Positions 25,685 through 34,087 of a stretch of 64,000 nucleotides of DNA are shown one piece after another. Every line of letters starts with the position of its first letter. Within the stretch, counting starts at the first letter, position 1. Position numbers and translations under genes: made by a program. Source of the stretch: Paenibacillus crassostreae (GTDB lineage: Bacteria; Bacillota; Bacilli; Paenibacillales; Paenibacillaceae); assembly GCF_001857945.1 (NCBI RefSeq), contig NZ_CP017770.1:3596001-3660000 (forward strand), given 5' to 3'. The notes under the pieces were generated by a model, which saw only the letters and a program-made list of their open reading frames with translations, had not been told where the DNA came from and searched no databases.

Positions 25685-27142
25685 TTATTTTATTGTGTAA
25701 GGCAGTTCGAATGTCCACAACTCGGTACCATTCTCCGTCGTAGTGCTACCTATCCCGAAGTCATTGTCGTTGATGATGACGAGCTTGTTACCATCCACGA
25801 GCGATAATCCTTCGATTTTCTCATATGGATATTTGAACTCGACTGCATCTAGTATAGTACGCTTCGATGGTGGTAGAATATCATTTGTTTTTAGATCTGC
25901 AATGGTCATTTGTTCGAGTGTTTGTCCAGAAGCATTCGTGGCATCATCGTATTTATTGAGAATATTCGTTGCTGTAGATAAGTCAATTGAGTAGATTCGT
26001 TTCAATTGTGCTTGATCACCAGCAAATTTATCACGTTCGTCGATCAAGAGTGTGTTCTCGTTAATAACGACCATGTCAGAAAGTACTATATCAGCTTGAG
26101 CAAGTTTATTGAATTTCGTTGCATCTTCTAAGAGATAGGCATATTCCGCTATTGGATGCAGTGTTGCCAGATCGAACTTGATGATACGAACTTGACGTGA
26201 GTTATCCATAGACTTATCAGGGTTACGTAGAGCATTCTGCATTGCCATGAACATGTATTTACCATCTGGTGTGATGCCAACGGACTCGGCACCACGGTTC
26301 TGACGAAGACTATTGTAGACTTCGGGAAGTACCTCACGTGCAGGTACTAGTGGTGTTGAGACTTGTTCAGCCCATCCTTGGGGTACAATACGTTCAATAA
26401 TCGTTCCATCACGTTTAACATGAACGATAGACGGGCCGTATTCATCTGATATCCAGAAGGTGTCATCATTCGCGTTATATGCGAGACCTTCAATATCGAG
26501 ACCATAAGGGTCATAAGAGAGTTGCTGCTCCGTTTCCGCATTATAAGGAGATTCATCTCGGCCATCGATATTTGGTAAGCCTGTAATGTTAGCTGTACCA
26601 GTCGTTGGATTGATGCCATTGACTTTCAGGGGGATTTCTTCAAGAATTATGATTTCACCATCTGCGATCTGAATTTTGTAAATGGTTGGTGTGTAATCAG
26701 CTAATGGGAACGTACGAAGTGTTGTTCCATTGATTTCTATTTGACCATTTGGCCCACGGTCAGCTGTAGAGTAGAATACATTATCCGGGTCCCCGGGTAG
26801 ATGTGTCAGTGAGGAACCAACACCCATTTTGATTCCTTCTGCTAAGTTCGGTGCTTTTAGTGAGTATGTACTGGTCAAGATAGGTTTATCCGTTAACGAT
26901 ACGCTGCTACGAAATTCATCCCAATCGACATATTTTCCGGTTGCTTCACTAAATGCACGTATGGGTAAATATAAACTGCCGTCAAAATTAACAGCTGGGG
27001 TTGATGGCGCGATGACTTGTCCATTGCTCGAATACACAATCTTGTCTGCAGTATTACCATTCAAGACAGATGCGGTTACAGTACCAGTTCCTAGAGAAAG
27101 AGTAAGTACTGCTGTTGCGGTGATCGTCCATATTTTCTTCAT
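25685..27142 (-). CDS. Secreted phytase-like esterase domain protein with copper-amine-oxidase-like N-domain
   Basis: 485 aa with a signal peptide (MKKIWTITATAVLTLSLGTG, cleavage near TVTA-S). Residues about 32-88 match the copper amine oxidase N-terminal-like domain common in Paenibacillus surface proteins (LYLPIRAFSEATGKYVDWDE). Residues about 95-480 match the esterase-like activity of phytase family (PF13449): NVFYSTADRGPNGQIEI, IEGLAYNANDDTFWISDEYG and EKIEGLSLVDGNKLVIINDN. The beta-propeller of this family binds calcium in known members; true phytase activity is unproven. It is convergent with the YgjP-like gene and divergent from the GNAT gene. Confidence 0.85.
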   Translation of the reverse strand: MKKIWTITATAVLTLSLGTGTVTASVLNGNTADKIVYSSNGQVIAPSTPAVNFDGSLYLPIRAFSEATGKYVDWDEFRSSVSLTDKPILTSTYSLKAPNLAEGIKMGVGSSLTHLPGDPDNVFYSTADRGPNGQIEINGTTLRTFPLADYTPTIYKIQIADGEIIILEEIPLKVNGINPTTGTANITGLPNIDGRDESPYNAETEQQLSYDPYGLDIEGLAYNANDDTFWISDEYGPSIVHVKRDGTIIERIVPQGWAEQVSTPLVPAREVLPEVYNSLRQNRGAESVGITPDGKYMFMAMQNALRNPDKSMDNSRQVRIIKFDLATLHPIAEYAYLLEDATKFNKLAQADIVLSDMVVINENTLLIDERDKFAGDQAQLKRIYSIDLSTATNILNKYDDATNASGQTLEQMTIADLKTNDILPPSKRTILDAVEFKYPYEKIEGLSLVDGNKLVIINDNDFGIGSTTTENGTELWTFELPYTIK

Positions 27143-27262
27143 GTTAATCTTTCTCCCTTCGAACGGTTAATATTATTACTATGTAGTATACTATCAAGAG
27201 AGTGTTAGCTACATGTCATTACTGGTCCATAGATTTGTAAAACTACATATAGGAGAATTGAA

Positions 27263-27745
27263 ATGCCTACGATTACAAATAAAGTATTTAATCAAGAATT
27301 ACAAACGGTGCTAAGTGAATTAACATCTGGTTACCACGCAGGGGAATTGAGTAAGAAGAATGCCTCAGAATTACCTGAAGAACTACATGTTATCGAAGTT
27401 GGTCATCAGATGGTGGGATATGGTGTGGTTTGGGAATATGCTAGTGGTAAACAGTTAGTTCATAAAGCGGAACAAGATTATTTTGACGATGATGAGAGAT
27501 ACCTTCAGAAAGACTTCTATATTGAAATGAAAAACAAAAAAGATATTGTATTTATAGAAGCATTAGATGTATTGAAAGAATTTGAAGGTAGTGGTTATGC
27601 TGCTTTCTTTGTTGATTGGCTTAAGGAGAAATATCATAATAAACAAATGTATGTATATTCGTTAGTGAATTCGAGGAATTTTTGGTATAAGCAGGGGTTC
27701 GAAGTTGTTGGGAGCACAGGTTGGATGACGATATCTCATAAATGA
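27263..27745 (+). CDS. GNAT-fold N-acetyltransferase-like protein
   Basis: 160-aa cytoplasmic protein. The C-terminal half has the GNAT layout: a strand FIEALDVLKEFEGSGYAAFF with the acetyl-CoA pyrophosphate loop around EGSGYA, then YSLVNSRNFWYKQGFEVVGS, the usual motif B ending. The first half (residues 1-70) is acidic and less diagnostic. AGGAGAA stands ahead of ATG 27263. The acceptor substrate cannot be told. Confidence 0.72.
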   Translation: MPTITNKVFNQELQTVLSELTSGYHAGELSKKNASELPEELHVIEVGHQMVGYGVVWEYASGKQLVHKAEQDYFDDDERYLQKDFYIEMKNKKDIVFIEALDVLKEFEGSGYAAFFVDWLKEKYHNKQMYVYSLVNSRNFWYKQGFEVVGSTGWMTISHK

Positions 27746-27824
27746 GCATATAGAATCGATTTGAGTAGAGTCTTTAAATTTGGGTAAAATATGAATATAG
27801 GAAAACGATGATGGAGGTCATTTT

Positions 27825-28301
27825 ATGGAACCCAATAAAGGAAATCAACGACGTAATCAATATCCTTTTGTTCTGCTCATTTCTATATGTATTTTGTTAA
27901 CCGCCTGCTCTAAAGGTCAGACTGAATCACTAAAACCAGCTCCTGCAGATCAAGTTGGAATTCCCGCTGGAGTAGACATTAAGAAGGTCATCCAAGATGG
28001 AGTTCTAGACAATGACTATCGTAAAAAAGTGGAATTGCTCACAGACGGCGGGAAGCGGGTCACAATTACTGATCCGAAAGGTGAAACTGTCATGCAACAA
28101 ATAGAGTATGAAGGTGTCATCTTAGAGGTGAATGGTACTAAGGTTACTGTTCAAGTAGAAAAAGGAGGGCAACAATCCGTAACCATTCCAAGTGATGTTG
28201 TGATCGAAGATGATGAGAACATTGGAATAAACAAAGGTGTTGAAATCGAATGGACAGTAAATAAACAAGGGAAAATCGATAGCGTGGAATTGGATGATTA
28301 G
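27825..28301 (+). CDS. Small lipoprotein of unknown function
   Basis: 158-aa lipoprotein: basic N-terminus, hydrophobic stretch FVLLISICILL and lipobox LTAC near residue 28. The mature part is a compact beta-rich domain with acidic residues (ILEVNGTKVTVQVEKGGQQS; VIEDDENIGINKGVEIEWTV). I recognise no named family. ATGGAGG lies upstream of the start and a terminator follows, so it is a single-gene unit. Confidence 0.75.
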   Translation: MEPNKGNQRRNQYPFVLLISICILLTACSKGQTESLKPAPADQVGIPAGVDIKKVIQDGVLDNDYRKKVELLTDGGKRVTITDPKGETVMQQIEYEGVILEVNGTKVTVQVEKGGQQSVTIPSDVVIEDDENIGINKGVEIEWTVNKQGKIDSVELDD

Positions 28302-28337
28302 TAGATGAAACTAGTCATGATATCAGGAATAACTTTG

Positions 28338-28365
28338 GAGTGGGTGAGATACCGCTCTTTTTTTT
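28338..28365 (+). terminator. Terminator of the small lipoprotein gene
   Basis: GAGTGG (28338-28343) pairs with CCGCTC (28352-28357), with one G-U pair, followed directly by eight T residues. Confidence 0.7.
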
Positions 28366-28419
28366 GTTGGTGACGAAATTCTTGTAGGAATACTTATCAC
28401 TGCGATATTTTGGTAGGAG

Positions 28420-28428
28420 TGGTATAAT
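28420..28428 (+). promoter_or_regulatory. Extended -10 promoter of the MATE gene
   Basis: TGGTATAAT is a perfect extended -10 (TGnTATAAT). No convincing -35 hexamer lies 17 bases upstream, as is usual for extended -10 promoters. Transcription would begin near 28435, about 60 bases before the start codon. Confidence 0.55.
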
Positions 28429-28493
28429 GATGCGAGTTAGCTCAATGATCAACGATGACAATGAACATAATACAACCAAAGAAGTGATATAAG

Positions 28494-29888
28494 ATGAGCG
28501 TTATAAGTTCGGGTATGAAACAAAAAACAGTTTATTTGTTAAATAAGTATTTTACAGGGGAATCGATAGATTACAAACAAATCATTGCTATCATTGTTCC
28601 AATACTTGTGGACCAGGCATTTCTGATATTAATGAGTTTACTGAATACAGCGATGATTAGCTCATCAGGGGTAGCTGCTGTTAGCGCAGTGAGTATGGTG
28701 GATTCACTGAATATTTTCTTGATTAACGTATTTGTCGCTGTGGCTACAGGTGGTACCGTTATTGTTGCCCAGTATAAAGGTAGTGGGAACCAAGAGATGG
28801 TATCGAGGGCTGCTTCACAGGCTATTTCTGCAGTTGCTATATTATCTATATTTATTAGCGCAGTCGTTATCTTGTTCCACACGCCTACCTTGAACTTGTT
28901 ATTTGGTAATGCGGATGCAGATGTCTTCGATATTGCGAGAATTTACCTTATCGGTAGTTGTATCTCCTATCCATTTATTGCGATATTTCAAGCTGTGAAT
29001 GGTGTGCTCCGTGGGGTTGCAGAGACTAAAGCCTGCTTGGGACTATCATTAATTATGAATATCACTTATTTAATTCTGAATGTTGTATTAATCACAATTT
29101 TTGATATGGGTGTTATGGGTCTAGTGATCTCAATGATTCTAGCGAGGATATTGGGAATGGTTACTTCGATCATCTATATGTTGAAATATAATCAGACGTT
29201 ACGTTTCAAAATAAGAAATGCGCTACATCTTGATTTCTCTATTCTAAAAAAAATTATGTTCATCGGGATTCCATTCGCTGCAGAACAAATGTTTTTTAAT
29301 GGAGGAAAACTGTTAACACAGACATTTATTGTCCATTTAGGGACCCTTGCGATGACGGTCAATGCCATCAGTGGCTCGATATCACTATTATTTCAAATCG
29401 GTGGGAATGCACTTAGCATTGCTGTGGTCACGGTTGTTGGTCAGTCTATTGGACGAAGGAATGTTCAGGATGCGAGAAAATTTATTAAATCGTTTATTGG
29501 TCTCTCCACGGTGTTCTTCGTGTTAGCAACGGCAATCATATTGCCATGCTTTCCATTCATCGTGAAGTTGTTCTCGCCACCGGAAGAGATTATACCATCG
29601 ATCTTCGCACTCACTTTATTAATTGCAATTGCTCAACCGTTCTTGTGGTCATTTAGCTTTATTATGCCGTCAGCCTTACGTGCAGCAGGGGATTCGAATT
29701 TCACCTCAATATCTTCCTTGCTATCGATGTGGTTATTCCGCGTGATCCTTGGATATATTCTAGGAATAACACTTGGATTCGGAATTATGGGAGTATGGGT
29801 AGCCATGGTAGCTGAATGGGGTATTCGTGGAGTGGTCTTTACGTGGAGATTCAGAGGGGATAAATGGTATGCACATAAGTTAATATAG
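28494..29888 (+). CDS. MATE family efflux transporter
   Basis: 464-aa membrane protein with about twelve hydrophobic segments in two repeated halves, typical of MATE exporters that couple drug or metabolite efflux to sodium or protons. Family stretches include DQAFLILMSLLNTAMISSSG, FQAVNGVLRGVAETKACLGL and GNALSIAVVTVVGQSIGRRN. The last of these repeats in the second half as expected. It appears to be a single-gene unit; the substrate cannot be read from sequence. Confidence 0.92.
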   Translation: MSVISSGMKQKTVYLLNKYFTGESIDYKQIIAIIVPILVDQAFLILMSLLNTAMISSSGVAAVSAVSMVDSLNIFLINVFVAVATGGTVIVAQYKGSGNQEMVSRAASQAISAVAILSIFISAVVILFHTPTLNLLFGNADADVFDIARIYLIGSCISYPFIAIFQAVNGVLRGVAETKACLGLSLIMNITYLILNVVLITIFDMGVMGLVISMILARILGMVTSIIYMLKYNQTLRFKIRNALHLDFSILKKIMFIGIPFAAEQMFFNGGKLLTQTFIVHLGTLAMTVNAISGSISLLFQIGGNALSIAVVTVVGQSIGRRNVQDARKFIKSFIGLSTVFFVLATAIILPCFPFIVKLFSPPEEIIPSIFALTLLIAIAQPFLWSFSFIMPSALRAAGDSNFTSISSLLSMWLFRVILGYILGITLGFGIMGVWVAMVAEWGIRGVVFTWRFRGDKWYAHKLI

Positions 29889-30153
29889 TAGAATCAATTT
29901 TAAAATTGTTTTATATAACTATTTCAATTATTAGACAATTCTAAGTAAATTTATAAAAGGGAAATTCAAAAAAAAGTATCGAATATAGTACTTTTGAATC
30001 AAGTGAAAGAAATAAGTCAGATCTTTAGGAGTGCACTACATGAGTTTAGGTAAATCTTATGCTATTCATCTCCTATCTGTCATTTAGAAAACGAAAGCTT
30101 CATACCGATTTTTACGTTTTTCATGCATTTAACAAACTATTGGTTATCTTTAT

Positions 30154-30318
30154 ATTCAAGCCATCGTGGGTATGACTCTATTCGTGATGTCGTATCTGCA
30201 AGCAGTACCACTTATTCGTAAGCAGATCATGGTTATGACCCTTGGAGCTGTAGCGCCGAGGTTAGCGAATATGCTATTGATGCCTTCGATATCTAGAAGG
30301 CTTTTCTGTGGGCCATGA
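30154..30318 (+). pseudogene. Remnant of a 7TM sensor-kinase membrane domain
   Basis: An open stretch without its own start reads AIVGMTLFVMSYLQAVPLIR, then KQIMVMTLGAVAPRLANMLL, ending at TGA 30316. The pattern R-x-Q-x(3)-LGAxAPxxxN resembles the HisKA_7TM membrane domain of large sensor kinases. Nothing of the kinase part remains here. It is followed by a BTAD remnant and a lone receiver, so it is probably debris of one two-component system. Confidence 0.5.
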
Positions 30319-30560
30319 ATGATATAGAACGATTTTCGAGGATGTATGCTTTTCTTCAAAAACTGCTAGCTCGTGATGAATTGGACGAAGAGGTTATTCG
30401 ATTGCTCTTGAAGACATATCATGCACAAAAGGACAAGGTTTCTTTGATCAGACAGTATGTGGAGTATGTAAAAGTGCTGCGGAAAGAGCTTGGAATTAGT
30501 CCTTCGGAGGAACTGGTTGTTCTGTATTCTCAAATAATATTCAATCTTGATAGAATGTGA
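30318..30560 (+). pseudogene. Remnant of a BTAD-type regulator
   Basis: About 80 codons (ATG 30315, no clear ribosome site) read as the C-terminal part of a bacterial transcriptional activation domain: LLLKTYHAQKDKVSLIRQYV, EYVKVLRKELGISPSEELVV, LYSQ. BTAD domains of this length are always part of larger regulators with a DNA-binding domain, which is missing. I read it as the surviving tail of a receiver-BTAD response regulator. Confidence 0.6.
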
Positions 30561-30720
30561 TAAATGTTATATCGCTTTTTGTAAACCTGCGAAGCTAGAT
30601 ACTGAGCGGTTTTTTAGTTTTTTTACCGAAAGTTTATCATTATTCTTTCATTGACGAAATGTAGACTTAGGTACAGTCAAACATTCTGGGTGTCAAGGTA
30701 AGAGAGGTGAATCTGTCGGA

Positions 30721-31077
30721 GTGCTTAAAATGATGGTTGTTGATGACAATATCGATGATCTGAAAGCCATCGAAAAGATGGTGGGTACCATTGCAATCGT
30801 GGAGTGCGAAGGATGTTATACAAAGCCTCAAGAAGCATTATTGGATATAACGCGAAGCGCGCCTGATGTGGTGATTATTGCTGTAGAGATGATGGAGATG
30901 AATGGACTGTCCTTCACTAGAAAGCTACAGGGAATTCTTCCTGAGATTCATGTTATTCTTGTAGCACGAACCGGTCATTACGCTAGAGAGGCTTACGAGG
31001 TTGGTGCAAGGAGATATCTTATAAAGCCCTTCGAGAGGGAGAGTTTGAAGAGGCTACTTGAGAATGTATTTAGTTGA
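30721..31077 (+). CDS. Lone receiver domain lacking the phosphoacceptor Asp
   Basis: 118-aa single receiver domain from GTG 30721, with AGAGGTGA ten bases upstream. The acidic pocket VDDN (Asp8, Asp9) and the conserved Lys in YLIKPFE are present. The strand that normally reads LDIEMPxMNG is IIAVEMMEMNG, with Ala54 in the phosphoacceptor position, and the switch Thr is also altered (ILVARTGH). No output domain follows. It may be a phosphorylation-independent stand-alone protein or, given the adjacent kinase and BTAD debris, the N-terminal remnant of a broken response regulator. Confidence 0.6.
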   Translation: MLKMMVVDDNIDDLKAIEKMVGTIAIVECEGCYTKPQEALLDITRSAPDVVIIAVEMMEMNGLSFTRKLQGILPEIHVILVARTGHYAREAYEVGARRYLIKPFERESLKRLLENVFS

Positions 31078-31118
31078 AATATATCAATTAAGAGGAGTGA
31101 ACAAATTATTAATAGCCT

Positions 31119-31256
31119 ATGATAAAATTGGATATTAAGTACTTATGCGAACAACTGGGTATTGATATCACAAAACTGTATACACCATCTCTGACAAAAG
31201 ATAATAATGAGGTATCAAACATACATCAAATGGAAAATAAAAATAAGAAATGTTAA
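31119..31256 (+). CDS. Doubtful 45-codon ORF
   Basis: MIKLDIKYLCEQLGIDITKL begins a small, lysine-rich frame. The ribosome site (AGAGGA) near 31092 is too far from this ATG and better suits a 13-codon peptide starting at GTG 31097 in another frame. No family recognised. Confidence 0.15.
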   Translation: MIKLDIKYLCEQLGIDITKLYTPSLTKDNNEVSNIHQMENKNKKC

Positions 31257-31289
31257 AGGAAATGTATAGCGTGGGTAATAACAGAAACT

Positions 31290-31330
31290 AACTCGACTGG
31301 CGGACCATTAGGCCTGATCGGGTTATTTTC
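31290..31330 (+). terminator. Probable terminator before the mevalonate cluster
   Basis: AACTCGA (31290-31296) and TCGGGTT (31318-31324) pair with one G-U and are followed by ATTTTC. The internal part is less regular. It would insulate the mevalonate cluster from the receiver gene. Confidence 0.45.
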
Positions 31331-31373
31331 TGTACTTTTGCTCATTATCTCATTATAGTGTAATATTATTTTG

Positions 31374-31403
31374 TTGATAACTATTCTCAATTAGATGTAT
31401 AAG
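31374..31403 (+). promoter_or_regulatory. Promoter of the TctA-mevalonate cluster
   Basis: TTGATA (31374-31379) and TATAAG (31398-31403) with an 18-base spacer. Transcription would start near 31410, about 65 bases before the first start codon. A Fur-box-like sequence occupies the spacer. Confidence 0.5.
31375..31389. promoter_or_regulatory. Fur-box-like sequence inside the promoter
   Basis: TGATAACTATTCTCA matches the Gram-positive 7-1-7 Fur box (TGATAATnATTATCA) at all but two defined positions. It overlaps the -35 box and most of the spacer, where an iron-loaded Fur dimer would repress. A two-mismatch hit can arise by chance in AT-rich DNA, so only its position makes it notable. Confidence 0.4.
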
Positions 31404-31474
31404 GATGTGGTGATAGGTTGTTTGCATAGGTATTATTAATGAATGATAGAAATTGAGAAAGGTGAATGGATATA

Positions 31475-31732
31475 ATGAAAGATAAAATAAACATGGTTGA
31501 GGTATGGGGAGACGTTGTCGAGTTAAAAAGTTTAGTATTGGCAATTATGATTGCTAGTGTCTCAACGATGGGAGCCTATTTCCTTGCTCCAGGTGATAAT
31601 CGAACTAGTCAATTACTCTTTGGTCTAGCGGGTGCAGTCATCGGATTTATTATTTCAACAGTCTTAATTAAACCGAAACGTATCCTTACGTTGGAGGAGA
31701 ATCAAGAAGAAGACAAACAAGATAGAGGGTAA
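31475..31732 (+). CDS. Small two-TM membrane protein preceding a TctA-family permease
   Basis: 85 aa from ATG 31475 (AAAGGTGA nine bases upstream; the ATG at 31466 abuts that site). Two hydrophobic segments, LVLAIMIASVSTMGAYFLA and LLFGLAGAVIGFIISTVLI, then a charged C-terminus. It lies 14 bases before the TctA-family gene. In tripartite tricarboxylate transporters a small membrane subunit (TctB, usually about 150 aa with four helices) pairs with TctA. This protein is about half that size and I do not claim homology, but it may fill the same place. Confidence 0.65.
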   Translation: MKDKINMVEVWGDVVELKSLVLAIMIASVSTMGAYFLAPGDNRTSQLLFGLAGAVIGFIISTVLIKPKRILTLEENQEEDKQDRG

Positions 31733-31746
31733 GGAGAAATTATAAA

Positions 31747-33105
31747 ATGGATATTTCATTATTTATTCAAATGGTTGTCGCTGCTATAGTGGCGGTCGTA
31801 TTATATACATTTATAGGCTTTGTACCAGGTACGGATGAAACATCTGTGTTAATGCCGATTACCTTAGCCATTATTTTAGCTGGAACAGAACCTATTGTCG
31901 TATTGACCTTTTTTATCTCAGCTGTTATTACGTTGAACTTAACGAATGCTATGCCAACGGCACTTGTAGGCTTACCGGGTGGGGTTATGTCCAGTCCAAT
32001 GATTGAACATGCTTTATATTTGAAGAATCGTGGTTTATCCACCATTACAATCAAGAAAATGGCTGCTGGCTCTTTAATCGGAACTGTCATTTCTATTCCA
32101 GTTGCTTTATTACTGGCTAACTTATTGACACCGTTCGCTACCACCATTAAACCTTATGCACCACTTTTATTCGTTATCGGGGCAGTCTTTCTATCCCTGA
32201 TCGGCAAACATAAAATATTAGCACTATTCAGTATTATACCTTTAGCGATGTTATTCCAAAGTTTACGTCATCTGTATTGGGGAACCGGCGTGGTAGCAGA
32301 AGGTAGTAATATCACCACTTCATTCTTCTTGGGGATCACCATTGGTCCACTAGTTATTTCGCTCTTTTCTTTATTGAATAAGCAGACTCGGGCAGGCATG
32401 TTGACAGACAAATTGAAGAATATCACAATTCCTAACGATTTAAATGCTGAGAGAACATTAAATCCTTTCAAAATCTTATCTAGACAAGAATTGAAATCAG
32501 CGTCTTTAGCATCGCTCGTGTCTAATTTCATATTTGTGTTAAGTCCAGTTGGTCTAGTCATTCTTTTCGGTGAGGCTGTGGCGAAACGTAAGAAAGATCC
32601 AGTCGAGAAAGCATCTACTGCGATCACGACAATGAGCGCTTTAGCGCATTCTACCTATCTTTCAGGCATTATCATTCCTTTGATCGCCTTAGGGATTCCT
32701 TTGTCGCCAACAGCGATCGGACCCGGAGGAGCCTTGTTTAATGCACCACCCATTTTTACGATAGATCATAACCTTCACCATATTTTGAGTAGAGGGGAAT
32801 TCGTGTGGGCTATTGTGGTTGGGGCAATCATCTCAAGTGTCATATCCTATGTAATCATCATTAGATATGCAGGCCGAATTTCAAAATTTGTATTAACTAG
32901 AATTCCACATGAAGCTGTGTTAGGATTATTTATTTCCTTTATATTATTGTTAGCTTACATGGATGCTGGGGTCATTAATATATTTGGTGTCTTGTTGATT
33001 GGGATTACTTGTGGAACATTGAATAAAATGGGCGTGAATTATGGTATACAATTTATGACTTTATATGCAGCCCCATGGATTATTGAGAAATTAGTTGGTT
33101 TATAA
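31747..33105 (+). CDS. TctA-family permease linked to mevalonate genes
   Basis: 452-aa permease with about eleven membrane segments. The TctA signatures are visible: FIGFVPGTDETSVLMPITLA near the N-terminus and ALVGLPGGVMSSPMIEHALY, with a repeat of the first in the second half (ALGIPLSPTAIGPGGALFNA). TctA proteins form the channel of carboxylate uptake systems, usually with TctB and a TctC binding protein. No TctC gene lies nearby. The gene is preceded by the small two-TM gene and followed 40 bases later by mevalonate kinase, so mevalonate, itself a hydroxy-carboxylate, is a plausible substrate. That is inference. Confidence 0.82.
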   Translation: MDISLFIQMVVAAIVAVVLYTFIGFVPGTDETSVLMPITLAIILAGTEPIVVLTFFISAVITLNLTNAMPTALVGLPGGVMSSPMIEHALYLKNRGLSTITIKKMAAGSLIGTVISIPVALLLANLLTPFATTIKPYAPLLFVIGAVFLSLIGKHKILALFSIIPLAMLFQSLRHLYWGTGVVAEGSNITTSFFLGITIGPLVISLFSLLNKQTRAGMLTDKLKNITIPNDLNAERTLNPFKILSRQELKSASLASLVSNFIFVLSPVGLVILFGEAVAKRKKDPVEKASTAITTMSALAHSTYLSGIIIPLIALGIPLSPTAIGPGGALFNAPPIFTIDHNLHHILSRGEFVWAIVVGAIISSVISYVIIIRYAGRISKFVLTRIPHEAVLGLFISFILLLAYMDAGVINIFGVLLIGITCGTLNKMGVNYGIQFMTLYAAPWIIEKLVGL

Positions 33106-33145
33106 TGTGTTTTTGAACATCCACTTATAAAAAAGGAGTAAGGTT

Positions 33146-34087
33146 ATGATAGCAACAGGTAGAGCAAATGGTAAAATCATTCTCATGGGAGAACATGCTG
33201 TAGTCTATGGAGAACCGGCTGTAGCCATCCCTTTTCCGGCAGCTTCCATCGAGACGACGATTAAGCAAACTTCAGGACCGGTCATGTTAGATTGTGTATT
33301 CTATAACGGTTCACTCGCGCAGGCACCAGATAGGTTGCTCAGCTTGTCGACTGTCATCACATCAACGGTAACGGAATTGCAACAGCCACTGACCAATTTC
33401 AGCATTACGATAGAAAGTACCATCCCACCAGAACGAGGGATGGGCTCAAGCGCCGCTGTTGCTGTTGCGACCATCCGTGCTCTTTACAATTATTTCGATC
33501 AGCCATTATCCACAGCCAAACTATTGGAATTGACTCATATTTCTGAAGTGATTGCTCATGGGAACCCAAGTGGCCTTGATGCAGCAATGACAAGTGGCAA
33601 GGAACCCCTTTACTATAAGAAGGGGCAGCCTAATGAAGCTTTTCCACTTCAACTGAATGCTTATTTGGTTGTAGCAGATACCGGTGTTACAGGTAAGACT
33701 AGAGAAGCTATAGAGAGTATTTCCTTATTGCGTCAAACATCTCCTGTTCAGACGGAGGAGAAAATCCATTACTTAGGTGAATTAGCCAAACGAGCGAAAG
33801 TAGCCATTGAAACCAATCGTCCTGTAGAATTAGGACAATATATGAGTCGTGCGCATGAAAGTTTATCATTTCTAGGAGTCAGTAATGAAATTCTTAACGA
33901 CTTGGTTGAAGAGGCGCTGGCAGCTGGTGCTTTAGGAGCTAAATTAACCGGCGGCGGACGCGGAGGTTGTATGATTGCGCTCGCATCGGATGAGGAAATG
34001 GCCAATCAAGTTGCACAAGCTTTGCTAGAAGCTGGAGCGGTCAATACTTGGGTGTATCGAATGGGAGATGAGTCGTTTGATGATTGA
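33146..34087 (+). CDS. mvaK1: Mevalonate kinase
   Basis: GHMP-family kinase of 313 aa converting mevalonate to 5-phosphomevalonate with ATP. It begins ATGRANGKIILMGEHAVVYG, the standard mevalonate kinase start. The phosphate loop is PPERGMGSSAAVAVATIRAL, the catalytic Asp lies in HGNPSGLDAAMTSG, and the C-terminal GHMP motif is KLTGGGRGGCMIAL. AAAAAGGAG precedes the ATG. The last codons overlap the next gene, and the three mevalonate genes clearly form one operon in the mvaK1-mvaD-mvaK2 order known from Gram-positive cocci. Confidence 0.93.
   Translation: MIATGRANGKIILMGEHAVVYGEPAVAIPFPAASIETTIKQTSGPVMLDCVFYNGSLAQAPDRLLSLSTVITSTVTELQQPLTNFSITIESTIPPERGMGSSAAVAVATIRALYNYFDQPLSTAKLLELTHISEVIAHGNPSGLDAAMTSGKEPLYYKKGQPNEAFPLQLNAYLVVADTGVTGKTREAIESISLLRQTSPVQTEEKIHYLGELAKRAKVAIETNRPVELGQYMSRAHESLSFLGVSNEILNDLVEEALAAGALGAKLTGGGRGGCMIALASDEEMANQVAQALLEAGAVNTWVYRMGDESFDD

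Noticed and set aside
30315-30560. BTAD frame as an intact small regulator
   Set aside because: It lacks a DNA-binding domain and a ribosome site; it reads as the tail of a larger protein.
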